DNA of 64,000 bases from Brasenia schreberi (GCA_036023115.1 JAYKKT010000059.1:4254001-4318000), one strand, 5' to 3'. Counted from the first letter of the stretch, positions 43,301-58,300 are shown. Numbers and translations are program-made. The notes: generated from the sequence alone by a model not told the origin.

Positions 43301-46300
43301 TTTGAGGAGGGTGTTAACTTATAATAGAACTGGGCCACTCGGAACCAACATACTCATGGCGTGGCCAACTTGGCCAGTCAACCCCAACGGCTACACTACT
43401 AGCCGTTAGGAGGAGCAAGTCCCACTCATCTCTCTCTCTTCTCACTTGTAATAACCTCTATAAATAAAGGATGATGTGAAGTGAATAAAATTGTGCTCAC
43501 TTGACTTGTTTGGTATTGTACTTATTTGGTTTGTCTTAAGCACCAAGTGTTTGGTGTTTTGGCTTGTTGAAGATCGTGTGAGATCATTTGTATTTGTTTT
43601 TGTGGACATCATTGGTGAGATTGTACTTATATTTTCAAAGGAGGTGAAAAGAAGTAAAGTGTAGTTACTGACATTGTATGTGATGATTTCAACAACTTCA
43701 GCATTTGCAAGGACGTGTGTAGGGGATACAAGATTCCCATTAACCTGCACACCAGCAACGTTAGATAATCTACATATTCATCAACTTTTTTCCATCACGG
43801 TATTCTACAATCTAACCTTCGCAGCCACCATTTTGTTGCCGATTTCTGTATGTATCTGATAGGCATAATCAACAACAGTAGCGCCGCTAGGCAAGTTCTT
43901 AATCTGCACGGTCATGGCATAGCATAACTCATCATGGAGAACTTGTTAGAACATTATACAATGTGTAAGAGTGACATACGAACTTTCCTACCTCACCCTT
44001 TGGCGTGAAAACAAATACGCAACTCCCTAAAAGGTCTCGAGTTATAGTATCCACAAACTCCCTGGAACTCATATTCCCAACAAATTCTTCTTGCCATTCC
44101 CGAATTGCATTAAGCCAGCCAATCTGCAAATTAGAAGACATTAATCAATTACTTCATCCCTGTTGCAGATGTCACTGTCATTCAAATAATCCAACAAAAC
44201 AGCATTTACTCTAAGTGCAATATCTGAATTATTCAGACAATTGGCTTTCCCCCGTGTGCTTCTCCCCGCCAAATTGCTATGTCTAGACATGTTAATTCCT
44301 AATTCTTTCCCACTGTAATGAGCAGCAATACCTCTTTCAGCTATCAGGTCCATTTCCTCACCCCTTATCTGCCAACGATGAAAGGCTAATAGTAAGATCA
44401 GATGAAGCAAACACGGGAAAGATTCTGTCAGCAACATAGTAATAATTAAGGATTCAATAAGTGCATGAACTACATGATGATAAATAAAGGAGAAGCTGAA
44501 ATTAAGAGATATCAAAAGGTTGGGCCTGACCCCATGTCAGCTAGTATCAGATCTGGTATGACTGCATCATATAGACGAAGTAAGGAATCTAATTAGCATA
44601 TGGGATTATGGACAGGTACGATTAATGAAGTTTCACAGGATAAAGCGAAGAGAGCAGAGTACTGCTTAAACCCAGCATATTTTAAGGCAAATAGTATAGA
44701 CAATAATCATTTGCGAGGAACACCCCCACATCACTTATACACATAATTCTAGGACAAGGATATGATTTTGACCTGTGATGGTCCACTTAGATATTGTCTT
44801 AGACCCTATATCTGCAGTTTGACACAAATCTAGACTCAAGTGCACCAAAGTTATAACAAGGTATACACTATCGACATCCCTATGTTTCAACCGTGACCTA
44901 CCAAGTCAGTGCACCTGAGGACATACACCCAGGAAATATTTACATTCCAATTACATATGGCCTTAGAGACTGCACCAGAACCTCCAATAGAAAACCCAGC
45001 TCCATGGCCTACCCAGGTTCAAACAAGGTTGATCGGTACTTCTAAGCTTCATATGAAAACGAAGGAATGCAAGTGCACAAGCACAAAAACAGCGAGAACA
45101 TGGCGCTACATTTTCTGAAAGACAGAACCTAACTTTATAGATTGTGCAGGAGAACACAATTATATAAAATACACAAGGCTCAGCTTGTGGGGTCACCTGA
45201 ACTTCTAACCTCAACATGCTTTCGTAAAGAAATGGTATTACTGTAGTATGCAGACTTTGGTAGCCATTAGGCTTGGGGGTAGCAATATAATCCTTCATCT
45301 GCGCCAATTTGAAGCCACTATTATTTTTGTGCATGAAAGAGCTGACAAATAACTAAAATCATCAAGATAAAAGACAGATGCTCACAGCCCGGGGTATAGG
45401 GGTCCAGATTCCATGAACAAGACCAAGAACATGATAGCAAATCTGGAAGAATTAATAACACGAGCAAGTTGGTATCACTAAAAGAACTCAATGTCTTGAT
45501 AGCTTTAATGAAATTTGGTTACCTGCTGAGCAGTACAAAGAGGCCCAACTCCAACACATGGTTTTGGTTTGATAACAATGCGAAGCTGGTGACATAAGCA
45601 TAATGTGAATAGGTATTAGGTGCAAGCTGACACAACTAATCACTTTCCATATTCATTTCTATGTGATACTCGTAAACATCTGACCTATTTATAATAGTTT
45701 CATAATAACATACCTGTGCAATTTGATTAACCTCACCAATTGGACCTCTTGATTTCAGAACAGCCTTATATATGCTGCAAGAAAGCAATACTATAAAAAA
45801 CTTGCAATAAACACATCATAATAGAATCATGCTCACCTACAACACGCTCACATGCACAAGAACAGCAAAAGACTATTGACAAAAGGACCAGGTCGATGAG
45901 CTAAATCAATGCTTCAACATCCGCAAACCATCCAGACTAATGATACATTAGCATGCACGAGGGCACTACGGACTCGAGGTAGCTGACATGATATGGCAGT
46001 TATTATACCACCGTTGGGATACACTTTTTTTTAACTAGATAATGCCGAGACAACAGCACATTATTCAAAATGAACTTCATATTTGGATATATGTACATAT
46101 ACAGAATAGTATCAACATGTGTCGTTGTTTAATAAATTTTAAATGGTCATAGTTAATGTTTTCCATAAATTAAAATTGGAAAAAAAGTTGCAACTGAGGG
46201 TGGCAGATTTTATAGGAAAAAATAGCAACAAACAAACAAACAAACAACAACTAAGCCTTTTCCCATACTAGACGGGGTCGGCTACATGGATTCTTTGTTT

Positions 46301-49300
46301 CCACAGATCCCTATCGTGTGCCATGTTAGCAGTTAACTCACAATAAGCTAGATCATTCTTTATTGTTTCTTTCCAACACTTTTGTGGTCGTCCTCTAGCT
46401 CTTTTAATACTTTTCAAATTTAGTTTTTCATACCTTCTTATAGGTTCTTCTTTTGATCTTCTTTCTATATGTCCAAACCATCTTAAACGATATTCTCTCA
46501 TTTTATTCTCTATTGGTGCCACTCCTAATTTGTTTCTAATAACCTCATTATGTATACGGTCTTTTCTTGTATGACCACTCATCCATCTCAACATCTTCAT
46601 TTCTGTCACAGACATCTTTTGTACATGTTGATGATTAACTGCCCAACACACAGAACCATAAAACATGGCAGGCCTAATTGCTGCTCTATAATATTTACCT
46701 TTTAACTTTAATGGTATCTTCTTATCACAAATAATACCTGATGCTCCTCTTCATTTGAACCGACCAGCATTAATTCTATGCGTAACATCTCCCTCAATTC
46801 TTTCATCACTCTGAAAAATTGACTCTAAGTATTTAAAACTTTCCTTTTGGGGGATGTAATGTGTGCCAATTTTAATTTTTATGTCCTCTGAGGTAACCAA
46901 ATGATCAAACTTACATTCCATATATTTTGTCTTTGTTCTACTAAGTTGGAGGCCTTTGCTTTCTAATGTTTCTCTCTATAGTTCTAATTTTCTATTAACT
47001 TTTTCCTTAGACTCCTCCACTAATACAATGTCATCTGCAAATAACATACACCAAGGTACTTCATCTTGAATATGTTTTGTTAACTCATCAATCACCATTA
47101 TAAATAAATATGGACTTAAAGTTGATCCTTGATGTAACCCAATATTAACTTCAAAGAAGTCTATCATTCCTTCATGAGTCCTCACACATGTTTTTGCACC
47201 ATCATACATGTCTCTAATAAGGTTAATGTATGTCAATGGGATACCTCTTTTTACCAAAGTTCTCCAAAGAACCTCCCTCGGTACCCTATCATAATTTTTC
47301 CTAGATCTAAATATCATGTAAAGGTCTTTCTTTTTTGCTCTAAAATGTTCCATAAGACGTCTCAAAAGGTGAATCACTTCCTATGTTATCAATAGCGCGC
47401 TATAGCGGCCGCTATAGCGCGCTATATTGTTTTAGCAGATCAAAAATCGTTGTAGCGGGTCGTCCTTAGCGGGCTACCCGCCAAGAAGAAGTTAGCGCTG
47501 CTTACAGCGCTATAGCAGACCGCTATAGCGGTCCGCTATTACGTTGTAAGCGGACAACCCCTTAAGATCCAATTGGGTCGGGTCAGATCGACCCGACCCA
47601 AATTATATAAAGGGTTATACTAACTCTAATCAGACGTAATCCCTGTGAGCGCTCGCCTCTCCCTCCATCTTGTCGTCTGGGCCGCTCCTGCCTCTCGCCG
47701 CCACCATCTCGAGCAGCTCCCGCCTCTCGCCGCCACCATCTCCAGGTACCCTCCTACACCTTAATCTCTCCCTCTTTCTTTCTTCTCCTCCATGCCTCTG
47801 ATGGGCGAATGTCTCTTTCTCTCCTTATCTCTTTCTCGCATGTGTTGTCTCCGGTGGGGTTGATGGGATGCCGAGCTCTTCAGTTAAACTTTATTGTCAA
47901 CCTCAATGGCTTGATAATGGAATGACCCGTCAACCTCAATGCCTCTGACGCTACTCAGTTTGGGTATTCCTTGTGCAGAGAGAATGAGAGTCTGAATTTA
48001 GAGATGTATGATGGTAGTAGCCATGAAAGAATTCGTCTTATTATAACTCACTCTAATTAATCTCTATGCTTTCTTTCTTCGTATAAGACTTTTTAGGAAG
48101 CAATCTAGCTTTCGTCATTACAAACGTGCATTCAGTGCATTCAATAATGAGGATTGTGATAACGGTTAATCTCGTATAAGTCTTTTTAGAAAGCAATCTA
48201 GCTTTCGTCATTACAAACGTCCATTCAGTGCATTCAGTCCATTCAGTGAATTCGATAGATCGATAGATATTGGATCTGTTTCATTTATTTATGGAGAAAT
48301 AAGAAAATCCTTCATTATATAAATGATCTAGCTAAAATGACCGATCAACCTGTTAATAAGGTCAATGATGAATGTGCATCTGGTGATGATAAAGTCATGA
48401 CTGAAATGGTCAGTCTTGATAGCAATGTTGCTGTCTTTATGTTGGTGTCTAATAACCTCATTATGTGTATGGGCTATGCAATGTTGTCTATGGTTTGAAT
48501 AGGAATGGTTGTTGTCTTTACAATTTGTAGTTTAGGATTGTCTAATGATACCAATGGCGATGAATGTTAATTATTTAATGTTCTATTTCTTGTATAAGGT
48601 TGGAAAACTCAAGGTGAGTCGTTATTCTTATTTTTTTGTAGTGAGTATGGAATCATCAACAAGTGCATCTGCTTGTTCTCAAAGTGGCAATGGCAGTGGT
48701 AGTTGTGGCATAGGCACTAGTAGAACAACTGGTATTAGGTTTTCTAATCCAGCATACAACTATAGACCCCAGGTTCGAAGAATTCAAGATGGAATTGGGG
48801 TTTGACAAAATGTAAGACGAACAATATGTCAGTATTTTGTACATTATGTAGTCATATTTCTACCAATAGAATAACAAGGTACAAGGATCATTTAATAGGA
48901 AGAAGCGAAAATGTGGCAGCTTGTAAGAATGCAACTGAAGAAATAAAGAAAACAATTTATGATTATGTGCACGATACATCTAAGAAGAAGGCCGAAAAGA
49001 TTTCATTTTCATATCAAGGAGTACTTTCTAGTTTGGAAGGTAACATAGTGACAAGCACCCAATGTTCATCATCTTCATCGTTATTTGGCTCACGACCACC
49101 GCTTTCGAAGGGACCCATGGATTCATTTGTGCGTTCATCGCCAGACTCACTACGACAAGCTACATTGGAAAATCGATATAAGAAAGAAGAAAGAGAACGA
49201 GTATGCATATCCATTAGCATGTGGATGTATCAAAATGGAATTCCTTTTAATGCTGTGAGATCCCCTAGCTTTCAAGCGATGGTAAATGATATAGGGCAAT

Positions 49301-52300
49301 TTGGACCTAGAATGAAGGTTCCATCATACCATGAAGTAAGGGCAATTTGGACCTATTATATATATATATATATATAATTTTTTTATCATAAATAAAAGTG
49401 TACCGCTAAATCCGCTATATCTCCGCTACCGCTATATCAGGGTCAACCGCTAACAACCCGCTAACCGCTATTGATAACATAGATCGCTTCAACAATAGAT
49501 CCGCCTGACATGAATCCAAATTGGTTCTCTGTTGTACTTGATACTTGTCTTAACCTACGTTTGATAATTCTTTCCCACAATTTCATAGTATGGTTCATTA
49601 ACTTGATACCTCGATAATTCGCACAATTTTAATGTCTCCCTTGTTCTTATATATGGGTATAAGTGTACTTGCTCTCCATTCCTCGGGCATCTTTTGGTTT
49701 TTTCATATTTCATTAAATAGTCTCGTGAGTCAAGTGATTCCTTTTTCTCCTAGAATTTTCCAAACTTCTATAGGAATATTATTTGGTCCTACCGATTTAC
49801 CACCCTTCATATGTTTAAGAGCCTCTTTGACTTCATTCTTTTTGAATACGTCGATAGAAATTGTGGTTTATATACTTTTCTGATTTTGCTAACTCTCCTA
49901 CGTTAATACTAACATCTTTATTTTCATTAAAAAACTTATAAAAATAGTTTTTTCATCTATTTCTTATATCATCATTTGCCACTAGAATTTTTTTCATTCT
50001 CATCCTTGATGCATCTAACATAATTAAGATCTTTAGTTTTCTTATCTCTAGCCCTAGCTATCCTATCTTTTTCACCCTCTTTTGAGTTGAGTTTTTTATA
50101 TAAATCCTCCCAAATTTTAGCTTTTGCTTCACTCATGGCCTTTTTCGCTTCCTTCTTTGCTTTCTTATAAGCCTCTAAAGTTTCACTAGTTTTCTTAGCA
50201 TAATGTAATTTGTAACATGCCCTCTTTTCCTTGATTTTATTTTGCACTACTTCACTCCACCACCAAGCTTCTTTTTGTGTCGGTACACCTCCCTTAGATA
50301 CACCTAACACATCTTTCGCCACTTTCCTAATATGTATGGCCATATTGTTCCACATATCATAGGGTGTACCAACATAATTCCAAACATCTACTTGAAGGAC
50401 TTTCTGTTTAAATATATCTTCTTTCTCGCTTTTGAAGTTTCACCATTTAGTCTAAATAGCTTGATGCACTCTTTTCTTCTTTGTCCATTTTTTTATTTGT
50501 AAATCCATAACTAAAAGTCGATGTTGGGTAGTTAAGCTTTCTCCTGGAATTACCTTGCAATCTTTCCAACACGCTCTATCCTTTTTTTTACAAATAAAGT
50601 AATCAATTTATGTTTATGATAAGTCACTATGATAAGTAATTAAATGTTCATCTCGGTTTTTGAAGATTGTATTGACTATAAAGAGATCAAATGCCATAGC
50701 AAAATTTAAAATCTCCATACCTTCCTCATTTATATCCCCAAAACCAAAGTTTCCATGAATCCCTTGATATCCTTCTAAGTATTTGTCAATGAACGAAGGT
50801 TGATATTGCACGAATCAAGTTCACCAAGTCATCAAGAGTCAAATGGCATTCAATCACGAATGCCGATCTTCAAGAATAACCAACAAGAGCGGAAACACAT
50901 ACAAAACAAGTCAAAAAGCAGTGCTAGACTCTATACTTTTATTGAAGATTGAATGGCCTATTTATAGGCATTACATATGTGAAAGAATGGAGCAAAAAGG
51001 GAGAAGAGAAGAGACTAGTGCTGGCCGGCCAGCACTAGCCGTTGGGATCTAATGGCTAATGGCCACGGCCAACATGGCCCTGACCTTTCTATCAAACAAG
51101 GATTGCACGGGCCCTAATGGCCTGTGCCCGTATTACATTAACACCCCCCCCCCTCAAACTTTACGGGATATACACTAAAAGTTTGTCTAGCAGAAACTGA
51201 AACCAAGGAGCTGAAAGAGATTTGGTGAAGAAGTCTGCTAGTGGCATCTTAGATGTGACATAACAAAGCGAAATCTTCTTATTTAGACACTCTTTATGAA
51301 CAAAGTGGCAATCCATCTCGATATGCTTTGTCCTCTCATGAAAAGTGTTGTTGAAGGCAATGTACATAGCGCTTTTGTTGTCACAATACATAATGGTAGG
51401 GTATTTTACAGTGACTCTCATGTATGCTAAAATGGCTTTGATCCAAGAGATCTCCATCGCAGCTGTAGCCATGGTTCGATATTCAGCTTTTGTGGATGAG
51501 GGACACCTTCTGTTGTTTTTTGTACTTCCAGAAAATAAGAGATTCACCTAAAAACACAAAAAAAAACAATCGTAGAGTGTTTATCAACTCCGCCCATGTA
51601 AGGGATCACCCTTGCATTGCCGGTCCCAAGCCCGGATAAAGGAGGAGGGTTGTGTTAGGCTTCCGACAGCCAGCGTAAAACTTCGTCGGATTTCTACAAC
51701 ATTGATTACAAAAATTATGAGCATTGCTTTGGGGCGTCCCCGCCTAGCGACGTGCTGCAGAGCCCGAATGTAGTAAGAAGTAAGCAAGGGCCACTATATT
51801 TTCGCCCGAATGTAGTGAATCAATTGCAGAGAGGGTTCCCACATCATGGACGGGTGTGGGTAAAGAAGTTAGTCCCGCTACATTGCCGCCCGAATGTAGT
51901 GAAAAATTTTCAGAGAGGGTCTCCGCATTTTGATTATGAACGGATGCGGGGGGTAAGGAAGCTAGTCCTAGATAATAAGATTCGTATTGGTTCTTGGAAT
52001 ATCGGAACATTATCGGATAAGCTAATGGAGGTGGTAGATACTATGATTCGGAGAAAGATTCATATTCTATGTTTACAAGAGACAAAATGGGTTGGAGAAA
52101 AAGCAAAGGAGATAGAGGATACAGGTTTTAAATTATGGTACTCAGGTAAAGAAAAGGCCCGAAACGGAGTTGGTATTATCATAAATAAAGATTTAAAGGA
52201 GAGTGTAGTAGACATACAATGATATGGTGACCGAATCATGACATTGAAATTAGTGTTAGGAGCAGAGGTTTTGAATATAGTTTGTGCTTACGCACCCCAA

Positions 52301-55300
52301 GTAGGACTAGAAGATAATATAAAGACAGTTTTTTGGGAAGAGTTAGACAAGGTGTTTCAAAAGATTCCACAAAGGGAGATGATTTGTTTAGGAGGAGATT
52401 TAAATGGACATGTCGGTAAAGAGGCATTAGGATATCAAGGGATTCATGGAAACTTTGGTTATGGGGATATAAACGAGGAAGGTAGGGAGATTTTAAATTT
52501 TGCTGTCATTTGATCTCTTTATAGTCAATACAATCTTCAAAAAACGAGATGAACATTTAATATCTTATAAGAGTGGCTTATCACAAACACAAATTGATTA
52601 CTTTATTTGTAGAAAAAAGATAGAGCGTGTTGTAAAGATTGTAAGGTAATTCCAGGAGAAAGCTTAACCACCCAACATCGACTTTTAGTTATGGATTTAC
52701 AAATAAAAAAATGGACAAAGAAGAAAAGAGTGCATCGAGCTATTCGGACTAAATGGTGGAACCTCAAAAGCGAGAAAGAAGATATATTTAAACAGAAAGT
52801 CCTTCAAGGAGATGTTTGGAATTATGTTGGCATACCCTCTGATATGTGGAACAATATGGCTATACATATTAGGAAAGTGGCGAAAGATGTGTTAGGGGTA
52901 TCTAAGGGAGGTGTACCGGCACAAAAAGAAGCTTGGTGGTGGAGTGAAGTAGTACAAAATAAAATCAAGGCAAAGAGGGCATGTTACAAATTACATTATG
53001 CTAAGAAAACTAGTGAAACTTTAGAAGCTTATAAGAAAGCAAAGAAGGAAGCAAAAAAGGCCGTTAGTGAAGCAAAAGCTAAGATTTGGGAGGACTTATA
53101 TAAAAAACTCAACTCAAAAGAGGGTGAAAGAGATATTTTTAGGATAGCTAGGGCTAGAGATAAGAAAACTAAAGATTTTAATTATGTTAGATGCATAAAA
53201 GACGAGGATGAAAAAATTCTAGTGGCAAATGATGATATAAGAAATAGATGGAAAAACTATTTTTATAATCTTTTTAATAAAAATAAAGATGTTAGTATTA
53301 GTTTAGGAGATTTAGCCAAGTCAGAAAAGTATATAAACCACAATTTCTACCGACGTATTCAAAAGAATGAAGTCAAAGAGGCTCTTAAACATATGAAGGG
53401 TGGTAAATCGGTAGGACCAGATAATATTCTTATAGAAGTTTGGAAAATACTAGGAGAAATAGGAATCACTTGGCTCACAAGACTATTTAATGAAATATGG
53501 AAAAACCAAAAGATGCCCGAAGAATGGAGAGCAAGTACACTTATACCCGTATATAAGAACAAGGGAGACATTCAAAATTGTGCGAATTATCGAGGTATCA
53601 AGTTAATGAGTCATACTATGAAATTATGGGAAAGAATTATCGAACGTAGATTAAGACAAGTATCAAGTACAACAGAGAACCAATTTGGATTTATGCCAGG
53701 TAGATCTATTATTGAAGCGATTCACCTTTTGAGACATCTTATGGAACATTTTAGAGCAAAAAAGAAAGACCTTCACATGATATTTATTGATCTAGAAAAA
53801 GCTTATGATAGGATACCGAGGGAGGTTCTTTGGAGAACTTTGGTAAAAAGAGGTATCCCATTGACATACATTAACCTTATTAGAGACATGTATGATGGTG
53901 GAAAAACATGTGTGAGGACTCATGAAGGAATGATAGACTTCTTTGAAGTTAATATTGGGTTACATCAAGGATCAACTTTAAGTCCATATTTATTTATAAT
54001 GGTGATTGATGAGTTAACAAAACATATTCAAGATGAAGTACCTTGGTGTATGTTATTTGCAGATGACATTGTATTAGTGGAGGAGTCTAAGGAAAAAGTT
54101 AATAGAAAATTAGAACTATAGAGAGAAACATTAGAAAGCAAAGGCCTCCAACTTAGTAGAACAAAGACAGAATATATGGAATGTAAGTTTGATCATTTGG
54201 CTACTTCAGAGGACATAGAAATTAAAATTGGCACACATTGCATTCCCCAAAAGGAAAGTTTTAAATGCCTAGGGTCAATTTTTCAAAGTGATGGAAGAAT
54301 TGATGGAGATGTTACACATAGAATTAATGCTGGTTGGTTAAAATGGAGAGGAGCATCAGGTATTCTTTGTGATAAGAAGATACCATTAAAATTAAAAGGT
54401 AAATATTATAGAGCATCAATTAGGCCTGCCATGTTTTATGGTTCTGAGTGTTGGGCAGTTAATCATCAACATGTACAAAAGATGTCTGTGACAGAAATGA
54501 AGATGTTGAGATGGATGAGTGGTCATACAAGAAAAGACCGTATACATAATGAGGTTATTAAAAACAAATTAGGAGTGGCACCAATAGAGGATAAAATGAG
54601 AGAACATCGTTTAAGATGGTTTGGACATATAGAAAGAAGATCAAAAGAAGAACCTGTAAGAAGGTTAGAAAAACTAAATTTGGAAAGTATTAAAAGAGGT
54701 AGAGGACGACCACAAAAGTGTTGGAAAGAAACAATAAAGAATGATCTAGTTTATTGGGAGTTAACTGCTAACATGGCACACGATAGGGATCTGTGGAAAC
54801 AAAGAATCCATGTAGCCGACCCCGTCTAGTATGGGAAAAGGCTTAGTTGTTGTTTGTTGTTTGTTTGTTTTAGAGTGTTTATCGTTGACATCTCCACCCC
54901 AATCAACATCCGTATATACAGATAAATCAAAAGATGAAGAAGTTAAGAGGATCCCATTGTGGGCAGTGTTTCTAATATATCGAATAATGCGTAAGACAAC
55001 ACTCATATGAACAGAAGTGGGTGCCTGTTGAAATTGACTTGCAGTGTGTACTGCATGAGAAATATCTGGTCTAGTAATGGTGATATAAATAAGTGCACCA
55101 ATGAGCTGCCGATAGGGGGTGGGGTCGTCTAATTTCTCACCATCAGTGGATCGTAGTTTGGTGCCTAGGACTTCCGGTGTGTCAACAACCTTAGTATCTT
55201 TAAGACCAGATATGTCAATAATATCATTAGCAAACTTGGTTTGAGACATAAAGTATCCACACTTATTTTTGGTTATCTCAATACCTAAAATGTAATTCAG

Positions 55301-58300
55301 CAAGCCCAAGTCTTTCATATCAAATTCATGATGAAGGTTAAGTTTAACTTCAGCAATTCCTACTTCATCACTTCCTGTGATGATCATGTCATCCACGTAC
55401 AAAAGCAAGACAACAATACCAGATGTTTTTCGTACAAACAATGCAGTATCAGTATAGCAAGTCACAAAATTATGCAAATGCATGAATTTTTCAAATCAGT
55501 CAAACCAAGCTTTAGGAGCTTGTTTCAAACCATACAAAGCCTTTCGCAATTTAAGAGCATGACCAAGAGGAAGGTTGATACCAGGAGGAGGACTCATGTA
55601 GACTTCTTCATTCAAGTAGCCGTTCAAAAAGGCATTCTTGACATGGTATATATTCCATTGTTTAATTGCACTAATGGTTATGAGGATTCTAATCGTAGTT
55701 ATTCTAGCTACAGGGGCAAAAGTTTCATCATAGTCAATTCCATATTCTTGGACATAACCTTTAGCAACTAGTCTAGCCTTGTATCTCTCAATGTGACCAC
55801 TGCTATGAGTTTTGATTTTATATACCCATCGACATCCAATGATTTTCTTATCCTTTGGTATGGGTGCTATCCATGTCTGAGCCTTGTCTAGGGCATTGAG
55901 TTCATCTTTCATAGCATCTTTTCATTCTGGAATACCTTTAGCTTGATGATAGAACCTAGGTTCTTTAACTTGACGAAGGGTGGCAATCAAATTTCTCCGT
56001 TGTCGTTCAAAAGATTCATAGGACACAAATCGCTGGGGAGGTCTTGAAACCCTAGGTTCTAATCTTGTAATATCATGTTCTATGTGGACATCATTGGTTT
56101 CTCTAAGACGTCTTGTATAATGTGAGAGGAATGGTTCGACAATTGATTGAGTATCAATAGTTGTGTGTGAAGTGTCATTGTATTCAACATGATTTTCTTG
56201 AATGTCTTGATGATCTATTGAGTCACAATCAGAAAAATCTTAAGGAATGAAAGGTTCAAAATTTTCCAAGGGTTTGGATTTATAATAAATATCATTCTAA
56301 AAAAAATTTACATCCTTAGACACATACAATTTGTCTTCTATGGGAAAACACCTATAACCCTTCTTGTCAATGCCATAACCAAGGAATACACATTGAATAG
56401 CTCTAGGTGACAGTTTATCATTCTTGTCTGTATACACAAAACATCTATATCCAAAAACTCTAAATCGTTCATAGTACGGAGGGATATTGTACAATTTTTC
56501 GAAAGGTGAAGTATTTTCAAGGTTAGATGAAGGCATTCTATTTATAAGATATACTGCGGTAAGAGTAGCTTCGACCCATAAATATTTAGGAACCCTACTA
56601 GCAATTAGCATAGTTCTATAAGTTTCAATAATATGTCTATGTTTTCTTTTCACTAGATCATTTTGTTGGGGTGTTTTTGTGTATGATTTTTTATAAAAAA
56701 TACCATTAGTTTCAATAAATTTTTGAAATTCATTAGACATGTACTCTCCTCCTGAATCGGATCTAAAGATTTTAATGGTTGCTCCAAATTGGTTTTTGAT
56801 CATATTACAAAATACTATAAAATTTTCAAATACTTTGGATTTGTGTTTTAAGAGATATATTCATGTAAAACGAGTAAAGTCATCCACAAAAATCATATAG
56901 TATTGCAATCCTCCTTTAGAAACAACGGGTGCGGGACCCCAAACATCTGAATTTATTAAATCAAAAGCTTTCTTTGGTACATAGTTTCTTTCTCCAAAAG
57001 GAAGATATACATTTTTCTAAGAATACAATCTTTACATTCAAAATTTTTCTCTCTAATGTTTTTTATCAAAGGAATATTACACAATTTTTTAGAGTCCAAG
57101 TGTCGAAGTCTTTTATGCCATAGCGTAGATCTTGGGTTATGTTACAAAAATCGAAAATTGGCATAACAAGATAGTCCATTTTGTATAGTCCACTTTCTCT
57201 ATGGCCTTGACCAATCACCTTCTTCGATAGGTGATCCTGCACCACAAAATGTTGTTATCACATATTTGAGCAATCGAAAGTAGATTTAAATTAAGTTTAG
57301 GTATAAAACTTATATTTTGAATTTTAAAGTTTTATTTTTCAAGGTTTTCTAATTTTTTGATTTGGAGTTTTGTTCCATCGGCCGTAAACACATGCTTTCC
57401 AATGGTTTCATAAGAATTAATCAAAGAATCTTCACTATGTGTCATATGATAGGATGCACAGGAATCTAAGAACCAGGACATACCTTGAGAAGCGGATAGA
57501 GCATTCCCGGAGTTGCTTGTTTTTTCCTTGAAAATTTCTTCTATGTATGCTTTGATGTTGTTGGGCAAGACACCCCTTCTTCTACGACTCCCGCATTTCT
57601 ACTTCTTTTCCGAAGTAAAGGACACATGGTTTTGATGTGTCCATTTTCCTTGCAATAGTAGCACATAGTGTCTTTGTTGGGCCACGGTCCCATGGGCTTC
57701 TTTGACATGCCTTCATTGTACTTTGCATGCGGAGGCTTTTAGGTCTTCAAATTTGCTCCCGGTTTTGATGCGGCAAGCACAGCTTCCTTAGCCACATTCA
57801 TGTTTTTCAATCTCGTTTCCTCTATAACAAGGTCGGCCAAAAAAGAATCCCCTCTAGGTCTAGGTTTTCTATGTATAAGGTTTGATCTAATATTTTCAAA
57901 TTCATCTCTTAACCCACGCATAAACAAAAAGAAGTATTGGTTGTCTAGAAATTCTTGAAATACATCTAATTTATGAAGATTTTCAAATTTGTCAAAACTT
58001 CTCAATTGAGTCCATAATTCCGAATATTCATTGTGGTAGTCTCTAATGCTTAAGTTCCCTTGTTTAAGCATTATCATTCTTTCCATTAAATCAATTTGAA
58101 AAACAAAGTTATCTTGAGAATGAAGTTTTTTCAAATATTCTCAAGTTTCAAAAGCGTTTTCAAATGTACTAATCCTATTTCTAAGCTTTTCATCCACATT
58201 TTGGCAAATAATTCATGTGATTTTTGCGTTCATTTTTTCTCACAATTTTAAATCCAACTTGTATTTTTCATGGGCTTTGACGATTTCATCATCGTCTAAA

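Noticed and set aside
47390..47560. Palindromic GCGCTATAGCGG cluster considered as a replication origin or CRISPR-like array
   Set aside because: It lies exactly inside the 17-bp inverted ends of a hAT element with an 8-bp target duplication, so subterminal transposon repeats explain it; there are no regular spacers.
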